Under the pieces are notes generated by a model. The model was not told the DNA's origin. It saw nothing but the letters and a program-made list of their open reading frames with translations, and did not search any database. 64,000 nt of DNA. Source: Calditrichia bacterium (lineage in GTDB: Bacteria > Calditrichota > Calditrichia > RBG-13-44-9 > J075). How positions within the stretch are numbered: the first letter of the stretch is position 1; each line of letters opens with the position of its first letter. The stretch is taken from the NCBI GenBank assembly GCA_020635015.1, contig JACKAP010000007.1, forward strand, positions 62,001 through 126,000, in the 5' to 3' direction. A program made the translations under genes and the position numbers. Of this stretch, positions 1 to 8,721 are shown piece after piece.

Positions 1-914
1 TCGACGTCACTGAAAAGATCGAGACCCAGCAGGAAATCCAGGAACGTCAGGAGGATCTGGCCGGGATTCACCGCGAACTGGAAGCAAAGGATCGCCTGCT
101 CCGGGATTACCAGGAGCAAATTCGCCGCCTGGAACAGAACGGCAGCCGCCTGCCGGCAGCAAGCGGTCAGGACCTCCAGGCGCAAAAACTGGAGAGTCTC
201 GGGGAGATCGTTGGCGGGATTGCCCACGAATTTAATAACATCCTGGGCATCATGAATCCCAATATCGACCTGCTGCTCCTCCGCGCCAAATCCGATCCCG
301 AAGTAGCGCGACGGCTGGCAGTGCTGCAAAAAGCCGCCGACCGGGCCGCGGCTCTGACCCGGCGGCTGATGCGCTTTTCCCGGAATCAGCCCCTTTCGGC
401 AGCGCCGCTGACGGTCAACCACCTGCTGCTGCAGTTTCAGGAGACCATACAGCGCTCGATCGGCGACAAATACCAGCTTCGTATCCTGCTGACGCCGGAC
501 CTCCCGGAGATCTATGCCGACAAGCAGCGCATCCGCCAAATGATCCTGAACCTGGCCCTCAATGCCCGTGATGCCATGCCGGAAGGAGGCATCATCACCA
601 TTCGCACCGCGCAGCAGACCCTGGCCTCCCCGGACGACCCCGGCGCTCCGCAGGAAAATTTTCTGGAGATTACGGTATCGGATCAAGGTCGCGGTATTCC
701 TGACGACTATTTATATAAAATATTCGACCCTTTTTTTACTACCAAAGCGGCAGGGGGAAAGCGCAGCGGGCTGGGTCTTTCGGAAGTATACGGAATTGTT
801 AAAAGTCATAATGGTTTTATCACGGTGGAGACGGAGCTTAACCGAGGCAGTTCTTTTCATATTTACCTGAAATCCTACCAACCGGCAAAACAGCGGACGG
901 CGCCGGCGGTATAA
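1..914 (+). CDS. Sensor histidine kinase, C-terminal part (5' end outside window)
   Basis: The open frame enters from the left edge (codons in phase with position 3) and ends with TAA at 914. About 65 residues of coiled-coil linker lead into a HisKA dimerisation helix with an H-box (GGIAHEFNNIL), where the His should be autophosphorylated. The HATPase_c domain follows, with an N-box (LALNARDAMPEGG), a G1 box (DQGRGIP), FFTTK and a G2 box (SGLGLSEV). No receiver domain follows, so the kinase needs a separate response regulator, and none is adjacent. The sequence closely resembles the kinase core of the gene immediately downstream, which suggests a tandem duplication. The sensory part lies upstream of the window. 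An internal ATG at 252 lies after the H-box and is not a credible start. The kinase call is strong; the signal sensed is unknown. Confidence 0.9.
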   Translation, partial: DVTEKIETQQEIQERQEDLAGIHRELEAKDRLLRDYQEQIRRLEQNGSRLPAASGQDLQAQKLESLGEIVGGIAHEFNNILGIMNPNIDLLLLRAKSDPEVARRLAVLQKAADRAAALTRRLMRFSRNQPLSAAPLTVNHLLLQFQETIQRSIGDKYQLRILLTPDLPEIYADKQRIRQMILNLALNARDAMPEGGIITIRTAQQTLASPDDPGAPQENFLEITVSDQGRGIPDDYLYKIFDPFFTTKAAGGKRSGLGLSEVYGIVKSHNGFITVETELNRGSSFHIYLKSYQPAKQRTAPAV

Positions 915-941
915 TCGAATAATGCGGGATTGCGATTGTTC

Positions 942-3401
942 ATGCGACAGCTACTGGAAAAACGCTCATTGAAAAGCAGAATATGGCTGTTGGCGTTATG
1001 CATCTGGATCCCCTTCCTGCTGCTGGCGTCTCATTGGATTACTGCGTCCCGCGCCCAGCTACAGATCCTCTTCCAATTTAAAATCAATGCGGTGATGCAA
1101 GGGGCATCCTTCCAGGCGGAGCGGCTCGATTGGGCGGATGCCCCGTCGGCACTGGCCGGCGCCTTTCACGCCGCGGAAAATGATCCGGACATCGCCTTCC
1201 TCCACCTCGCCGACGCCCGGGGTAATACGGTGTACAGCTTTCAAACCGAGAAGTTTCAGGCGCTGTTGGCCGGTTTTATGGCCAAGACCGTTCTATATGA
1301 AGACACCAACGGGTATGTGATCGTTAAGCAGCCGATCATCCAGACCGACCAGATGCGCGGCAACCTGATCGCCGGCTTCACCCGCCAGCGCCTGCAAGCG
1401 GAGACGGATCGCCAGCGCTGGAGAGCCTATCTTTATATCCTGCTTTTCTCCGCCTTGCTGGCGGTGCTCGGCCTGATATTCGCCCGCTATGTATCCGAGC
1501 CGGTGACATCAGCGGCCGAAACCATCACCCATTATCAAAAAGAGGGCGAACGCATCTACGTGCGCCTCCCGGAGGACGGAGGCGGAGAACTGGGCCGGCT
1601 GGCCCGTGCTTTTAACCGCCTGGCCGATGCCACCGATCAGCGCCTGGAAGACTCGATCCGCTACCAGAATTATCTGGAGGCGTTTTTTGCGCTCAGCCCG
1701 ATGCCGATCATCATCACCGACACCATCGGCAATGTGGAAAAAGCCAACCGGAGCGCCTGCGCCCTGTTCGAGCTCAACATGGAAGGCATGCTGAAAAGTC
1801 ACCTGGAAAACCTGCTCGGCCCGGCCAATTTCAATGCGATTAAAAATCACATCAATGAATCAGGGGAGAATATCCGCGGCTACGTGGGAGTCATCACCAT
1901 GCCGGACGGAGTGCAGAAGATTGTAGAAGTACACCTCTCCCTGCTCTTTAATGCCCAGCGCGCGCTGAAGAACTTCATCATCTCACTGATCAATGTTACC
2001 GACAGCATGCGTACCCAACAGGAGATTCTGGCGGAACGGGTGCAGTCAAATGAGGCCCGGCGGGTCAAAGAACCGGAATACGGCGTTCCCGAGTATGCCC
2101 TGAAGCTGGAGAAGCTCGCCCAGGTTTCCTATAAGGTTGCCCAATGTCAGTCGGTTGTGCAGTTGCTCGACAAGTTCGTCATCGAGGGCCGCGACCTGAT
2201 CGATGCCGCGGAGAGCCGGGTCTATCTCTGGGAAAAACAAAAGCGCCACATGCTCCCGGCAAAGGCTGCGCCGGAACAGAAGATAAAACTGCTGCATCCG
2301 CTGGTGGAAAGCAGCGGAATTGTCTGGAAAACCTTCCAGGACAATCGGCCCTACCACTGGAGCAGCGAATCCCTCCAGGAGCGGGATTACCGCGATCTGG
2401 GTCTCGCCGCCGATCAGCACTACAACATATTTTCCGTTCCGATCAGCGACGAGGATTTCCGTTACGGCGTGGCGGTCTATATCCAGCCGCATCCGGAAGC
2501 GCTAGCGGTGGAAGACCTGCGCTTCATCACCCAGTTTGCCCAGCAGGCAGCCATCACCCTCAACCGCATTTACCTCTCCCAACGCCTCAAGGATAAGTCC
2601 CGGCAACTGACGGCCCAGGATGAGCTGCTGGATAATTTCCGGCGGCAGACCGCACAGCAGCAGCAGTTTGCCAATCTGGGCAAGCTGATCGGAGGCGTGG
2701 CGCACGATTTCAACAATATTCTGGGAATCATGAAGCCGAATATCGACCTGCTGCATCAGGAGACCCGGGAACAGCCGGTGCTCCACAAGCGCATCGGCGC
2801 CATCCGGGGGGCGATCGACAGCGCGATGGACCTGATCCGCCAGTTGTTTTTGGTGTCGCGCAATTCGCGCAGCGCGCCGGCCGACCTGGCGGTCAATGAA
2901 CTGCTGGAGGAGCTGGCAACACTCTTCCGGCGCATCCTGAGCAAGGATTTCCAGCTTGAGACCGACCTGGCGCCGGGCTTACCGCAGATTAAGATCGACC
3001 GCATCCAGTTGCAGCAGATCGTCATGAACCTCACCATCAATGCCCGCGATGCCATGCCGGAAGGGGGCAAGATCATCTACCGCACCGGCCTGGCGGCGTA
3101 CGCACCGTCCACCGGTGTTACGGCCCGGGAGTATGTGCGCATCAGCGTGTCCGATACCGGCAGCGGCATTCCCGAGCAGTATCTTGACCGGATATTCGAA
3201 CCTTTTTTTACCACCAAAGCGGAGGGCAAAGGCACCGGGCTGGGCCTGTCGATCGTGCGGGATATTGTCACCTCCCATCACGGCTACGTTAAAGTCGATA
3301 CCGCCTCCGGAAAAGGCACCTGTTTCGAAGTTTATCTCCTTCCGGTCGAGAAGTCGCGCACCCCCCGGACCAAAGCCCGTGCCCCAAAATCAAGTTTATA
3401 A
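942..3401 (+). CDS. Membrane sensor histidine kinase (HAMP-PAS-GAF-HisKA-HATPase)
   Basis: This is an inner-membrane sensor kinase of about 819 residues. A membrane segment lies near residues 13-30. A periplasmic sensor loop of about 130 residues follows, then a second membrane segment near 163-184 and a HAMP region. A PAS domain begins near 240 (FFALSPMPIIITD), a GAF-like domain spans roughly 390-545, and the HisKA domain has its H-box near residue 587 (GGVAHDFNNIL). HATPase_c carries LTINARDAMPEGG, DTGSGIP and GTGLGLS. I prefer the ATG at 942 over a TTG at 930, which would add only four residues. The gene lies 27 bp after the preceding kinase and is probably co-transcribed with it. No response regulator is next to either gene. 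The ligand cannot be predicted. Confidence 0.9.
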   Translation: MRQLLEKRSLKSRIWLLALCIWIPFLLLASHWITASRAQLQILFQFKINAVMQGASFQAERLDWADAPSALAGAFHAAENDPDIAFLHLADARGNTVYSFQTEKFQALLAGFMAKTVLYEDTNGYVIVKQPIIQTDQMRGNLIAGFTRQRLQAETDRQRWRAYLYILLFSALLAVLGLIFARYVSEPVTSAAETITHYQKEGERIYVRLPEDGGGELGRLARAFNRLADATDQRLEDSIRYQNYLEAFFALSPMPIIITDTIGNVEKANRSACALFELNMEGMLKSHLENLLGPANFNAIKNHINESGENIRGYVGVITMPDGVQKIVEVHLSLLFNAQRALKNFIISLINVTDSMRTQQEILAERVQSNEARRVKEPEYGVPEYALKLEKLAQVSYKVAQCQSVVQLLDKFVIEGRDLIDAAESRVYLWEKQKRHMLPAKAAPEQKIKLLHPLVESSGIVWKTFQDNRPYHWSSESLQERDYRDLGLAADQHYNIFSVPISDEDFRYGVAVYIQPHPEALAVEDLRFITQFAQQAAITLNRIYLSQRLKDKSRQLTAQDELLDNFRRQTAQQQQFANLGKLIGGVAHDFNNILGIMKPNIDLLHQETREQPVLHKRIGAIRGAIDSAMDLIRQLFLVSRNSRSAPADLAVNELLEELATLFRRILSKDFQLETDLAPGLPQIKIDRIQLQQIVMNLTINARDAMPEGGKIIYRTGLAAYAPSTGVTAREYVRISVSDTGSGIPEQYLDRIFEPFFTTKAEGKGTGLGLSIVRDIVTSHHGYVKVDTASGKGTCFEVYLLPVEKSRTPRTKARAPKSSL

Positions 3402-3503
3402 GTTTGATTTTTTGATTTGAATCATGTAAATTAATATATAAAATCATATTTTACTTGAATATGGATAAAATTTGACGACGAATTGACAACCTGGTGAAAA
3501 TCG

Positions 3504-4208
3504 ATGGAATTTGATAATAAAATTTATGCCGTGATTATCGGCGATGTCAGTGGGTCGAAACGGCTGAGCGGGCGCAACCGCTACCGCACCCAACTGTTTA
3601 TGAAATCGGCGATCGTGCAGATCAATGAGCAATTTCCGGAGGATATCGAGGCCCCGTTTACCATCACCAAGGGCGATGAATTCCAGGGGTTGCTGACCAA
3701 CCTGGAGGCGGCCTTCCGGGTGGTGCTGGCCCTGGAAAAATTGACCTTTCCGGTAAAGCTGCGCTTCGGGATCGGGGTGGGTAATATTTACAAAATGGGC
3801 GGACGGTTGCCGATCGAAATGGACGGCCCGGCGTTCCACCGCGCGAACAATGCCCTGAATCTCGCCAAGAAGAAAAAGATCGATTATTGTATCAAGAGTA
3901 CCGATGAAGCACTGGACATTCTCACCAACACGGTGTTTCAACTGATGACCGCCATCAAGCTGCGCTGGAATGAGCGGCATTACCGCCTGTTCTGGAATTA
4001 CAAGGACCTGGGCACCTACCGGGAAGTGGCCTCGCTGGAGAACATCACCCCGCAGGCGGTCTGTGAAGCTTTAAAAAACACCCGGGCACTGCAGGTTAAG
4101 TCGGCCGAAGAGAGCCTGCTGGATTATTTCCGAAAATACCCCCTATGCACCGCTCACATCTCCGATGATCCGCTGCTCGATGAGGACGCGGCGGTCAATG
4201 CCCGGTAA
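3504..4208 (+). CDS. SatD family protein
   Basis: This 234-residue cytoplasmic protein opens with YAVIIGDVSGSKRLSGR, the conserved N-terminal signature of the SatD family. A KGDEFQGLL stretch and a GIGVGNI segment follow, as in the nucleotide-cyclase-like fold of that family. The C-terminal third (YREVASLENITPQAVCEALK) reads like a helix-turn-helix, so DNA binding is plausible. SatD was first named in a streptococcal acid-tolerance operon, and its biochemical role is poorly defined. The gene follows an AT-rich leader (3402-3503) after the kinase. Its last 55 bp overlap the convergent CPBP protease gene. Family assignment is fairly secure; function is not. Confidence 0.75.
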   Translation: MEFDNKIYAVIIGDVSGSKRLSGRNRYRTQLFMKSAIVQINEQFPEDIEAPFTITKGDEFQGLLTNLEAAFRVVLALEKLTFPVKLRFGIGVGNIYKMGGRLPIEMDGPAFHRANNALNLAKKKKIDYCIKSTDEALDILTNTVFQLMTAIKLRWNERHYRLFWNYKDLGTYREVASLENITPQAVCEALKNTRALQVKSAEESLLDYFRKYPLCTAHISDDPLLDEDAAVNAR

Positions 4209-5014
4209 TACTGATCGATCAATTGCACCCCTTTGAAGACGACGGCGACCGCCGCGATCAGCACCAGCGGCGCGACGTGGCCGTTCCATTCGTAAAACGG
4301 CAGCGCGGTCTCGAATTCGATATTGTAGTACAGCAAACTGATGCTGTTATACACCATATGGCAGATGACCGCCGGAATGATGCTGCCGCTGCGCCAGGTT
4401 ATAAATCCCAGCATGAAACCGAACAGGAACAGTTGCACCCCCACAAAGGGATTCATGTGAATCATCGCCCACCCCAGGCTGCTGTATATGACCGCCCGGG
4501 TGACATTGATATAGGTTTCGATCGATCCCTGCAATAATCCCCGGAATAGCGATTCCTCCACGATGCCCGCCAGCACGACCACACTTAAAAACAGCAGGAT
4601 AAAGTCCGAGGTGGAATGAATCTGCATCATTTCCAGGGTACCGCTGGTCCATTCTTCCGGCATCGGCACCAGGATTTGAACCAGACGGTCGAGTTCGTCC
4701 ACCAGCACGGTCAGGCCGATACCGACCAGCACGCTGGCGCCGGCCACCCACCCCGGCACCGGCTGCCAGCGGAAAGCGACGGTCACAGAAAGCTTGCGCA
4801 TCCGCAGATAGAGCACCGGCAGCGCCCACAGGATCAACCCGCTAATCAGCAGCGAGACCTTCAGCGCGGTACCGCTGAAGTCGATCTCTTCCGCTTCCGG
4901 CGTCAAAGACATCACGAAAAACTGCGGCATGATCGAAAAGAAGAAGCTGCTCATCAAGATCACAAACGCTTCCAGAGGCGTCACGGCTTGCGGTTGCTCC
5001 GGCTGTTGGTTCAT
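4154..5014 (-). CDS. CPBP family intramembrane glutamic endopeptidase
   Basis: This is an integral membrane protein of 286 residues with about seven hydrophobic segments. It carries the three conserved motifs of the CAAX-protease/bacteriocin-processing (Abi/CPBP) family: EESLFRG (EE at 153-154, R158), a His near 186 (MIHMNPF), and a final HMVYN motif (His about 219). These residues form the glutamate/histidine active site in the membrane. Bacterial members take part in protein maturation, bacteriocin immunity or signalling, and the substrate here cannot be inferred. The ATG at 5014 has AAGGA upstream. The Ser-rich C-terminus overlaps satD tail-to-tail by 55 bp, so the two transcripts are antisense at their ends. 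Confidence 0.88.
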   Translation of the reverse strand: MNQQPEQPQAVTPLEAFVILMSSFFFSIMPQFFVMSLTPEAEEIDFSGTALKVSLLISGLILWALPVLYLRMRKLSVTVAFRWQPVPGWVAGASVLVGIGLTVLVDELDRLVQILVPMPEEWTSGTLEMMQIHSTSDFILLFLSVVVLAGIVEESLFRGLLQGSIETYINVTRAVIYSSLGWAMIHMNPFVGVQLFLFGFMLGFITWRSGSIIPAVICHMVYNSISLLYYNIEFETALPFYEWNGHVAPLVLIAAVAVVFKGVQLIDQYYRALTAASSSSSGSSEM

Positions 5015-5052
5015 GAGAATCCTTTTTGCACACTACACGACATAACTTTTTC

Positions 5053-5232
5053 ATAGAACGCGGATGACACGGATGACGTAGATTTTCGCGGATTACTGAT
5101 TAAGTAAACAAGCAAAGACATCGTAAAACCTGGATTTTTATTTCGTTTTACGATCTTTGCGGTAAATCTTTGATAACGCCACGCGAAGCATCTCAAAAGA
5201 AATCCGCGTGAATCCGCGTCATCTGCGTTCTA
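5053..5232. repeat. Nested inverted-repeat intergenic element
   Basis: The outer arms are near-complementary: 5053-5092 contains GAACGCGGATGACACGGATG and 5201-5232 contains its degenerate complement ending ATCTGCGTTCTA. Inside, GCAAAGACATCGTAAAAC near 5116 pairs with GTTTTACGATCTTTGC near 5146, with a two-base bulge. The outer arms show the roughly 10-base GCGGAT/CAGATT periodicity seen in other gaps of this window. No reading frame here is credible. It may act as a bidirectional structure between CPBP and trmH or may simply be a non-autonomous mobile repeat. Confidence 0.6.
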
Positions 5233-5261
5233 TTTAAACAATTATGCACCTCAAGATTTTT

Positions 5262-6065
5262 TTATCGTGTACTGTGTCCTTTTTGATAAATTTGACCGGC
5301 GATATGCGCCAGCAATACCGCTCCGGCAATTCCGACATTTAATGATTCCGCCCGGCCATATTGTTCGATCCGAACGGTCTGGTCGCTGAGCGCAAACAAT
5401 TCTCCGGAAACCCCGTGCGCTTCATTGCCCAGGATCAAGGCCAGGGGCTTGCGGAACTGGATTTCTGGAACTGCCTGTGCGCCCTCCACTGCCGAAGCGT
5501 ACATCCGGAAACCATGCTGCTTCAATCGAGTCAACGTTTCCGTTAGTTCCGGCGCCACCGCCAGCGGCACATGGAAAATTGAACCCATGGTGCCGCGCAG
5601 CACCTTGGGATTGTACGGATCGACGCAATCGCCGGAAAGGATGATCCCGTCCACCCCAAACCAGTCCGCGCTGCGGATAATGGTGCCAAGATTGCCGGGA
5701 TCGCGCACTCCCTGAAGCACCAGCAAAAAGCCGGCTTGCATCCAGCCGGAACCGCTCAGCAGAGCGTCCTCCGCCGGCAAACGCATCACCAGCAAAATGC
5801 CCTGGGGAGATTCGGTTTCGGCCAAACGCCGGAAGTTGCCCGGGGCTAACAGTTGCCATTCCCACCCGTGCTGGCGGAGCATTTCCCGGAACGCTTCTCC
5901 CGCACTCGAGGCGGCGAAGGCTTCGGTGGCAAAAACCGCCTCCACGGCCCAGCCGGACGCCAGGGCATCGCGGCAGATGCGCAATCCTTCCACCATAAAC
6001 ATTCCAGCTTCCTGGCGCTTTTTCTTTTTCAGGAGCGAAAGATAGGTTTTCCAGCTCTGGCTCAT
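5262..6065 (-). CDS. TrmH/SpoU family RNA 2'-O-ribose methyltransferase
   Basis: This is a SAM-dependent SPOUT-class methylase of 267 residues that modifies a ribose in rRNA or tRNA. An N-terminal substrate-binding domain (about 1-105) is followed by the SpoU catalytic domain with its three motifs: GVRDPGNLGTIIRSADWFG (motif 1), LILGNEAHGVS (motif 2) and AESLNVGIAGAVLL (motif 3), which build the trefoil-knot SAM site. The ATG at 6065 has GAGG upstream. The size and N-terminal domain fit the RlmB/TsnR-like rRNA subgroup rather than tRNA TrmH, but the target nucleotide cannot be read from sequence. A possible 30-residue membrane peptide gene lies just upstream on the same strand. Confidence 0.9.
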   Translation of the reverse strand: MSQSWKTYLSLLKKKKRQEAGMFMVEGLRICRDALASGWAVEAVFATEAFAASSAGEAFREMLRQHGWEWQLLAPGNFRRLAETESPQGILLVMRLPAEDALLSGSGWMQAGFLLVLQGVRDPGNLGTIIRSADWFGVDGIILSGDCVDPYNPKVLRGTMGSIFHVPLAVAPELTETLTRLKQHGFRMYASAVEGAQAVPEIQFRKPLALILGNEAHGVSGELFALSDQTVRIEQYGRAESLNVGIAGAVLLAHIAGQIYQKGHSTR

Positions 6066-6078
6066 ACAATCCTCATGC

Positions 6079-6171
6079 TCAAGGCGCCGGACAGCGCCCC
6101 TGGGAGATCTGCACCAAAAAAGAAGCGATAATCAGCAGTAAAATTAGAATTTTAACAAGCTGACGAATCAA
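6079..6171 (-). CDS. Possible 30-residue single-membrane-span peptide
   Basis: A TTG-initiated frame of 30 codons (starting MIRQLVKILILLLIIAS, ending RCPAP, stop TGA) sits 13 bp upstream of the SpoU methylase gene and reads toward it. AAAGGA lies nine bases before the TTG. The translation has a short basic start, about 17 consecutive hydrophobic residues and a short polar tail, typical of small bacterial membrane peptides. No family is recognised. The non-ATG start and small size leave real doubt, and the reading frame could be chance. Confidence 0.3.
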   Translation of the reverse strand: MIRQLVKILILLLIIASFLVQISQGRCPAP

Positions 6172-6237
6172 CAGCCGTTTTCCTTTATCCTTTGAGTAAG
6201 TGGACCAAAAGGATCGACATTTCTACCCCCCTTCCGT

Positions 6238-6287
6238 CCCCCCTTACCAAGGGGGGAAACCTTCAAGTCTCCCCTTAGTAAGGGGAG
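6238..6287. repeat. Pair of C-rich/G-rich palindromes
   Basis: Two palindromes stand side by side: CCCCCCTTACCAAGGGGGG at 6238-6256 and CTCCCCTTAGTAAGGGGAG at 6269-6287. The core CCCCTTA..AAGGGG is a repeat type seen between genes of many unrelated bacteria. The pair lies between the divergently arranged small ORF/trmH side and the 3' end of the ABC-F gene. It may fold as a terminator-like stem on either strand, although it lacks a long T-run. Confidence 0.6.
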
Positions 6288-6326
6288 ATTTAGAGGGGTT
6301 GAAAAGTGTCGGCAATTAAGTCCGAG

Positions 6327-8294
6327 CTAATTATCCTTCTCCAGCCCTTCCAACAATGCCTCATACGCCACCTGCGCTTCCTCCCAGCGAGCGAAGGTAC
6401 TTTCCAGCGCACTTTTCACCTCGGCATATTCCCGCTGCAGGGCGGCGGCGCGCTCGCCGTCCTGGTAGGTGGCGGGGTCGGCCATCTTCGCTTCGATCTC
6501 GCCCTTGCGGCTTTCCAGTTCACTGATGCGCCCCTCGCAGGTTTCGATCTCTTTTTTCAATTGATTGCGCTGTTTGCTGACCGCCTGGCGCGCTTCCGCC
6601 TCCTGGCGCTTCTGCTCTTTGGTCTTGACCTTGCGGGGGGTAGAGGCATTATCCGTTTCCGTTACAGTTGTCGCCGCCGGCGCCGGTGCTGCCGCCGAAA
6701 GCGCTTCCCGCCGGGCCAGATAATCGGTATAGTTGCCTTCAAATTCCTTCAAATGCCCGTCTTTGATCTCGATAACCCGGGTGACCAGTTTGTCAAGAAA
6801 ATAGCGATCGTGCGAAATCAGCAGCAGGGTGCCGTCGTAAACCTGCAGCGCCTGCTCCAGTGCGGTGCGGGAAGCGATATCCAGGTGGTTGGTCGGTTCG
6901 TCCATGATCAGAAAATTGACCGGAGAGAGCAGCATCTTCGCCAGAGAGACCCGGGCTTTTTCCCCTCCGGAGAGCACCCGGATCTTCTTTTCCGGATCAT
7001 CGTTGCTGAACTGGAAAATTCCTAAAATATCGCGCAGGCGGGCACGGTGGGTCTCCGCCGCCGTCTCCCCCACCTCCGCCAGGATGGTGCGGTCGAGGTT
7101 GAGGGTATCGACCTGGTGCTGGGCATAGTAACCGATCGCCACCCGCTCCCCCAGTTCCACCCGCCCCTGCTGCGGAATCAGTTGCTGGCTGATCAAACGG
7201 GTCAGGGTGGTCTTGCCGGCCCCGTTGATCCCTACCAGGGCGATCTTCTGGCCGCGGAAGATGCTCAGATTGACATCCTGCAGCACCCAGTCCTGGTCAT
7301 ATGTAAACGACATATTATCGATTTTCAGCACATCTTTGTAGCTGGAGTTGGCGACAAAAATATTGAAGGACATCCGCCGCGCAGGGGGCGGCACGTCGAT
7401 GATTTCCATCTTTTCCAGTTGTTTGACCCGGCTTTGCACCTGAGATGCTTTGCTGGCCTTATAGCGGAAGCGGTCGATGAAACGCTGGATCCGCTCCCGC
7501 TCCTCCTTCTGCTCCTCATAACGCTTGCGCAGTAGGGCTTCGTTGGCAGCTTTCTGAATTTCAAAATCGTGATAGTTGCCGGTATACTGGGTCAGCTTGC
7601 CGCGGTCGAGTTCACAGATCTCCTGTGCCAGGCGGTCGATGAAGAAGCGGTCGTGCGACACCAATACGATGCTCCCGGGAAAGCTGCGCAGGTACTGCTC
7701 CAGCCATTCCAGCGATTCAATATCCAGATGGTTGGTGGGCTCATCCAGCAGCAGCAGATCCGGGCTCTGCAGCAACAGGCGGGCCAGGTGCACCCGCATG
7801 CGCCAGCCCCCACTGAAGTCTCCCATCGGTCGCGAGAAGTCATTTTCGGAAAATCCCAGTCCGGAGAGGATCGCCTTGGCATCCGCCTCCAGGCGGTAGC
7901 CGCCCAGCCGCTGAAATTTATCCTGCAGAACATCCAGCTTCTGCAGCAACCCTTCCTGATCGCCGTCGCCCGCTTCCAGATCCCGGTGCACCTGCTCCAT
8001 CTCGGTCTCGATATCGACCACCTCCTGATGCCCCTGCAGCACGCAGGTCAGGATCGACCCCAGCTCCACCGCCGGCTCTTCCTGGCGCAGCAGCCCGATC
8101 TGATAACCTTTCGGAAACGTCATCTCCCCTTCATCCGCCTCCAGATCGCCGTAGAGGATCTTCAGCAGGGTGGTCTTGCCGGCGCCGTTGGGGCCGATCA
8201 GGGCAATGCGCCGCCCGGGATTAATGATCCAGCTTACCCCCGAGAGCAGTTGGCGGGTGCCGATGGTGAAGGATAGGTCTTTGATCTGAAGCAT
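6327..8294 (-). CDS. ABC-F family ATP-binding protein
   Basis: This is a soluble tandem ATPase of 655 residues with no membrane segments. The first ATPase domain has Walker A GPNGAGKTT (about 34-42), signature FSGGWRMRV and LLLDEPTNHLD. A charged linker (the P-site interaction arm) follows. The second domain has GINGAGKTTL, LSGGEKARVSL and LIMDEPTNHLD. The C-terminal 100 residues form a coiled coil (RQEAEARQAVSKQRNQL onward), as in Uup/YfmR-type proteins. ABC-F proteins act at the ribosome, relieving stalling or giving antibiotic resistance. Which subclass this is cannot be settled by eye. The ATG at 8294 abuts an octamer array with no recognisable Shine-Dalgarno sequence. Confidence 0.93.
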   Translation of the reverse strand: MLQIKDLSFTIGTRQLLSGVSWIINPGRRIALIGPNGAGKTTLLKILYGDLEADEGEMTFPKGYQIGLLRQEEPAVELGSILTCVLQGHQEVVDIETEMEQVHRDLEAGDGDQEGLLQKLDVLQDKFQRLGGYRLEADAKAILSGLGFSENDFSRPMGDFSGGWRMRVHLARLLLQSPDLLLLDEPTNHLDIESLEWLEQYLRSFPGSIVLVSHDRFFIDRLAQEICELDRGKLTQYTGNYHDFEIQKAANEALLRKRYEEQKEERERIQRFIDRFRYKASKASQVQSRVKQLEKMEIIDVPPPARRMSFNIFVANSSYKDVLKIDNMSFTYDQDWVLQDVNLSIFRGQKIALVGINGAGKTTLTRLISQQLIPQQGRVELGERVAIGYYAQHQVDTLNLDRTILAEVGETAAETHRARLRDILGIFQFSNDDPEKKIRVLSGGEKARVSLAKMLLSPVNFLIMDEPTNHLDIASRTALEQALQVYDGTLLLISHDRYFLDKLVTRVIEIKDGHLKEFEGNYTDYLARREALSAAAPAPAATTVTETDNASTPRKVKTKEQKRQEAEARQAVSKQRNQLKKEIETCEGRISELESRKGEIEAKMADPATYQDGERAAALQREYAEVKSALESTFARWEEAQVAYEALLEGLEKDN

Positions 8295-8295
8295 G

Positions 8296-8416
8296 ATTGG
8301 GTGGATGGGTTAATGGGTGGATGGGTTAATGGGTGGATGAGCGAATGGGTTGATGGGTTCAAAGACTTGATATCGATGTCCGTTTTTACCCATTAACCCA
8401 TTCACCCATCAACTTA
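8296..8416. repeat. Octamer-array hairpin element (ATGGGTNN family) with AT core
   Basis: Seven or so ATGGGTNN octamers (8296-8360) are followed by a 28-base core (AAAGACTTGATATCGATGTC then CGTTTTTA). Complementary CCCATNNA octamers (8388-8412) follow, so the whole element can fold as a long imperfect hairpin. The same core recurs in opposite orientation at 22081-22108. The left end lies two bases upstream of the ABC-F start codon. The remaining 8417-8721 is AT-rich and noncoding in appearance. It presumably contains the hflK promoter, but no clear -35/-10 pair was found. Confidence 0.75.
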
Positions 8417-8721
8417 TTCACAATTGCACGAAACTCATGTTTGTCAAAGTAACTCTCACGTCTTTGCGTTCAGGCCCTAAATCTAAGCAAATTTCTTCCG
8501 ATTGCCAAATGGAGATGTTCAGCCGGCAGCCGATAACCGCAACTTCGCTTGGAACAATATTAATTTGGGCTTATATTGCAATATCAAAAAATATAAGGAC
8601 GCCTTACTTGCTTCCCCTTTTCCCCATCCGTTATATTTACCATTTATCGTCGACCTATCACAATTGATCATTATATCAGGCTTTTTTCTAATATCAATAT
8701 AAATACGGAGGAAGAATTACC

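Noticed and set aside
8437..8702. Two overlapping short frames upstream of hflK
   Set aside because: AT-rich leader with atypical composition, no ribosome site and no conserved pattern.
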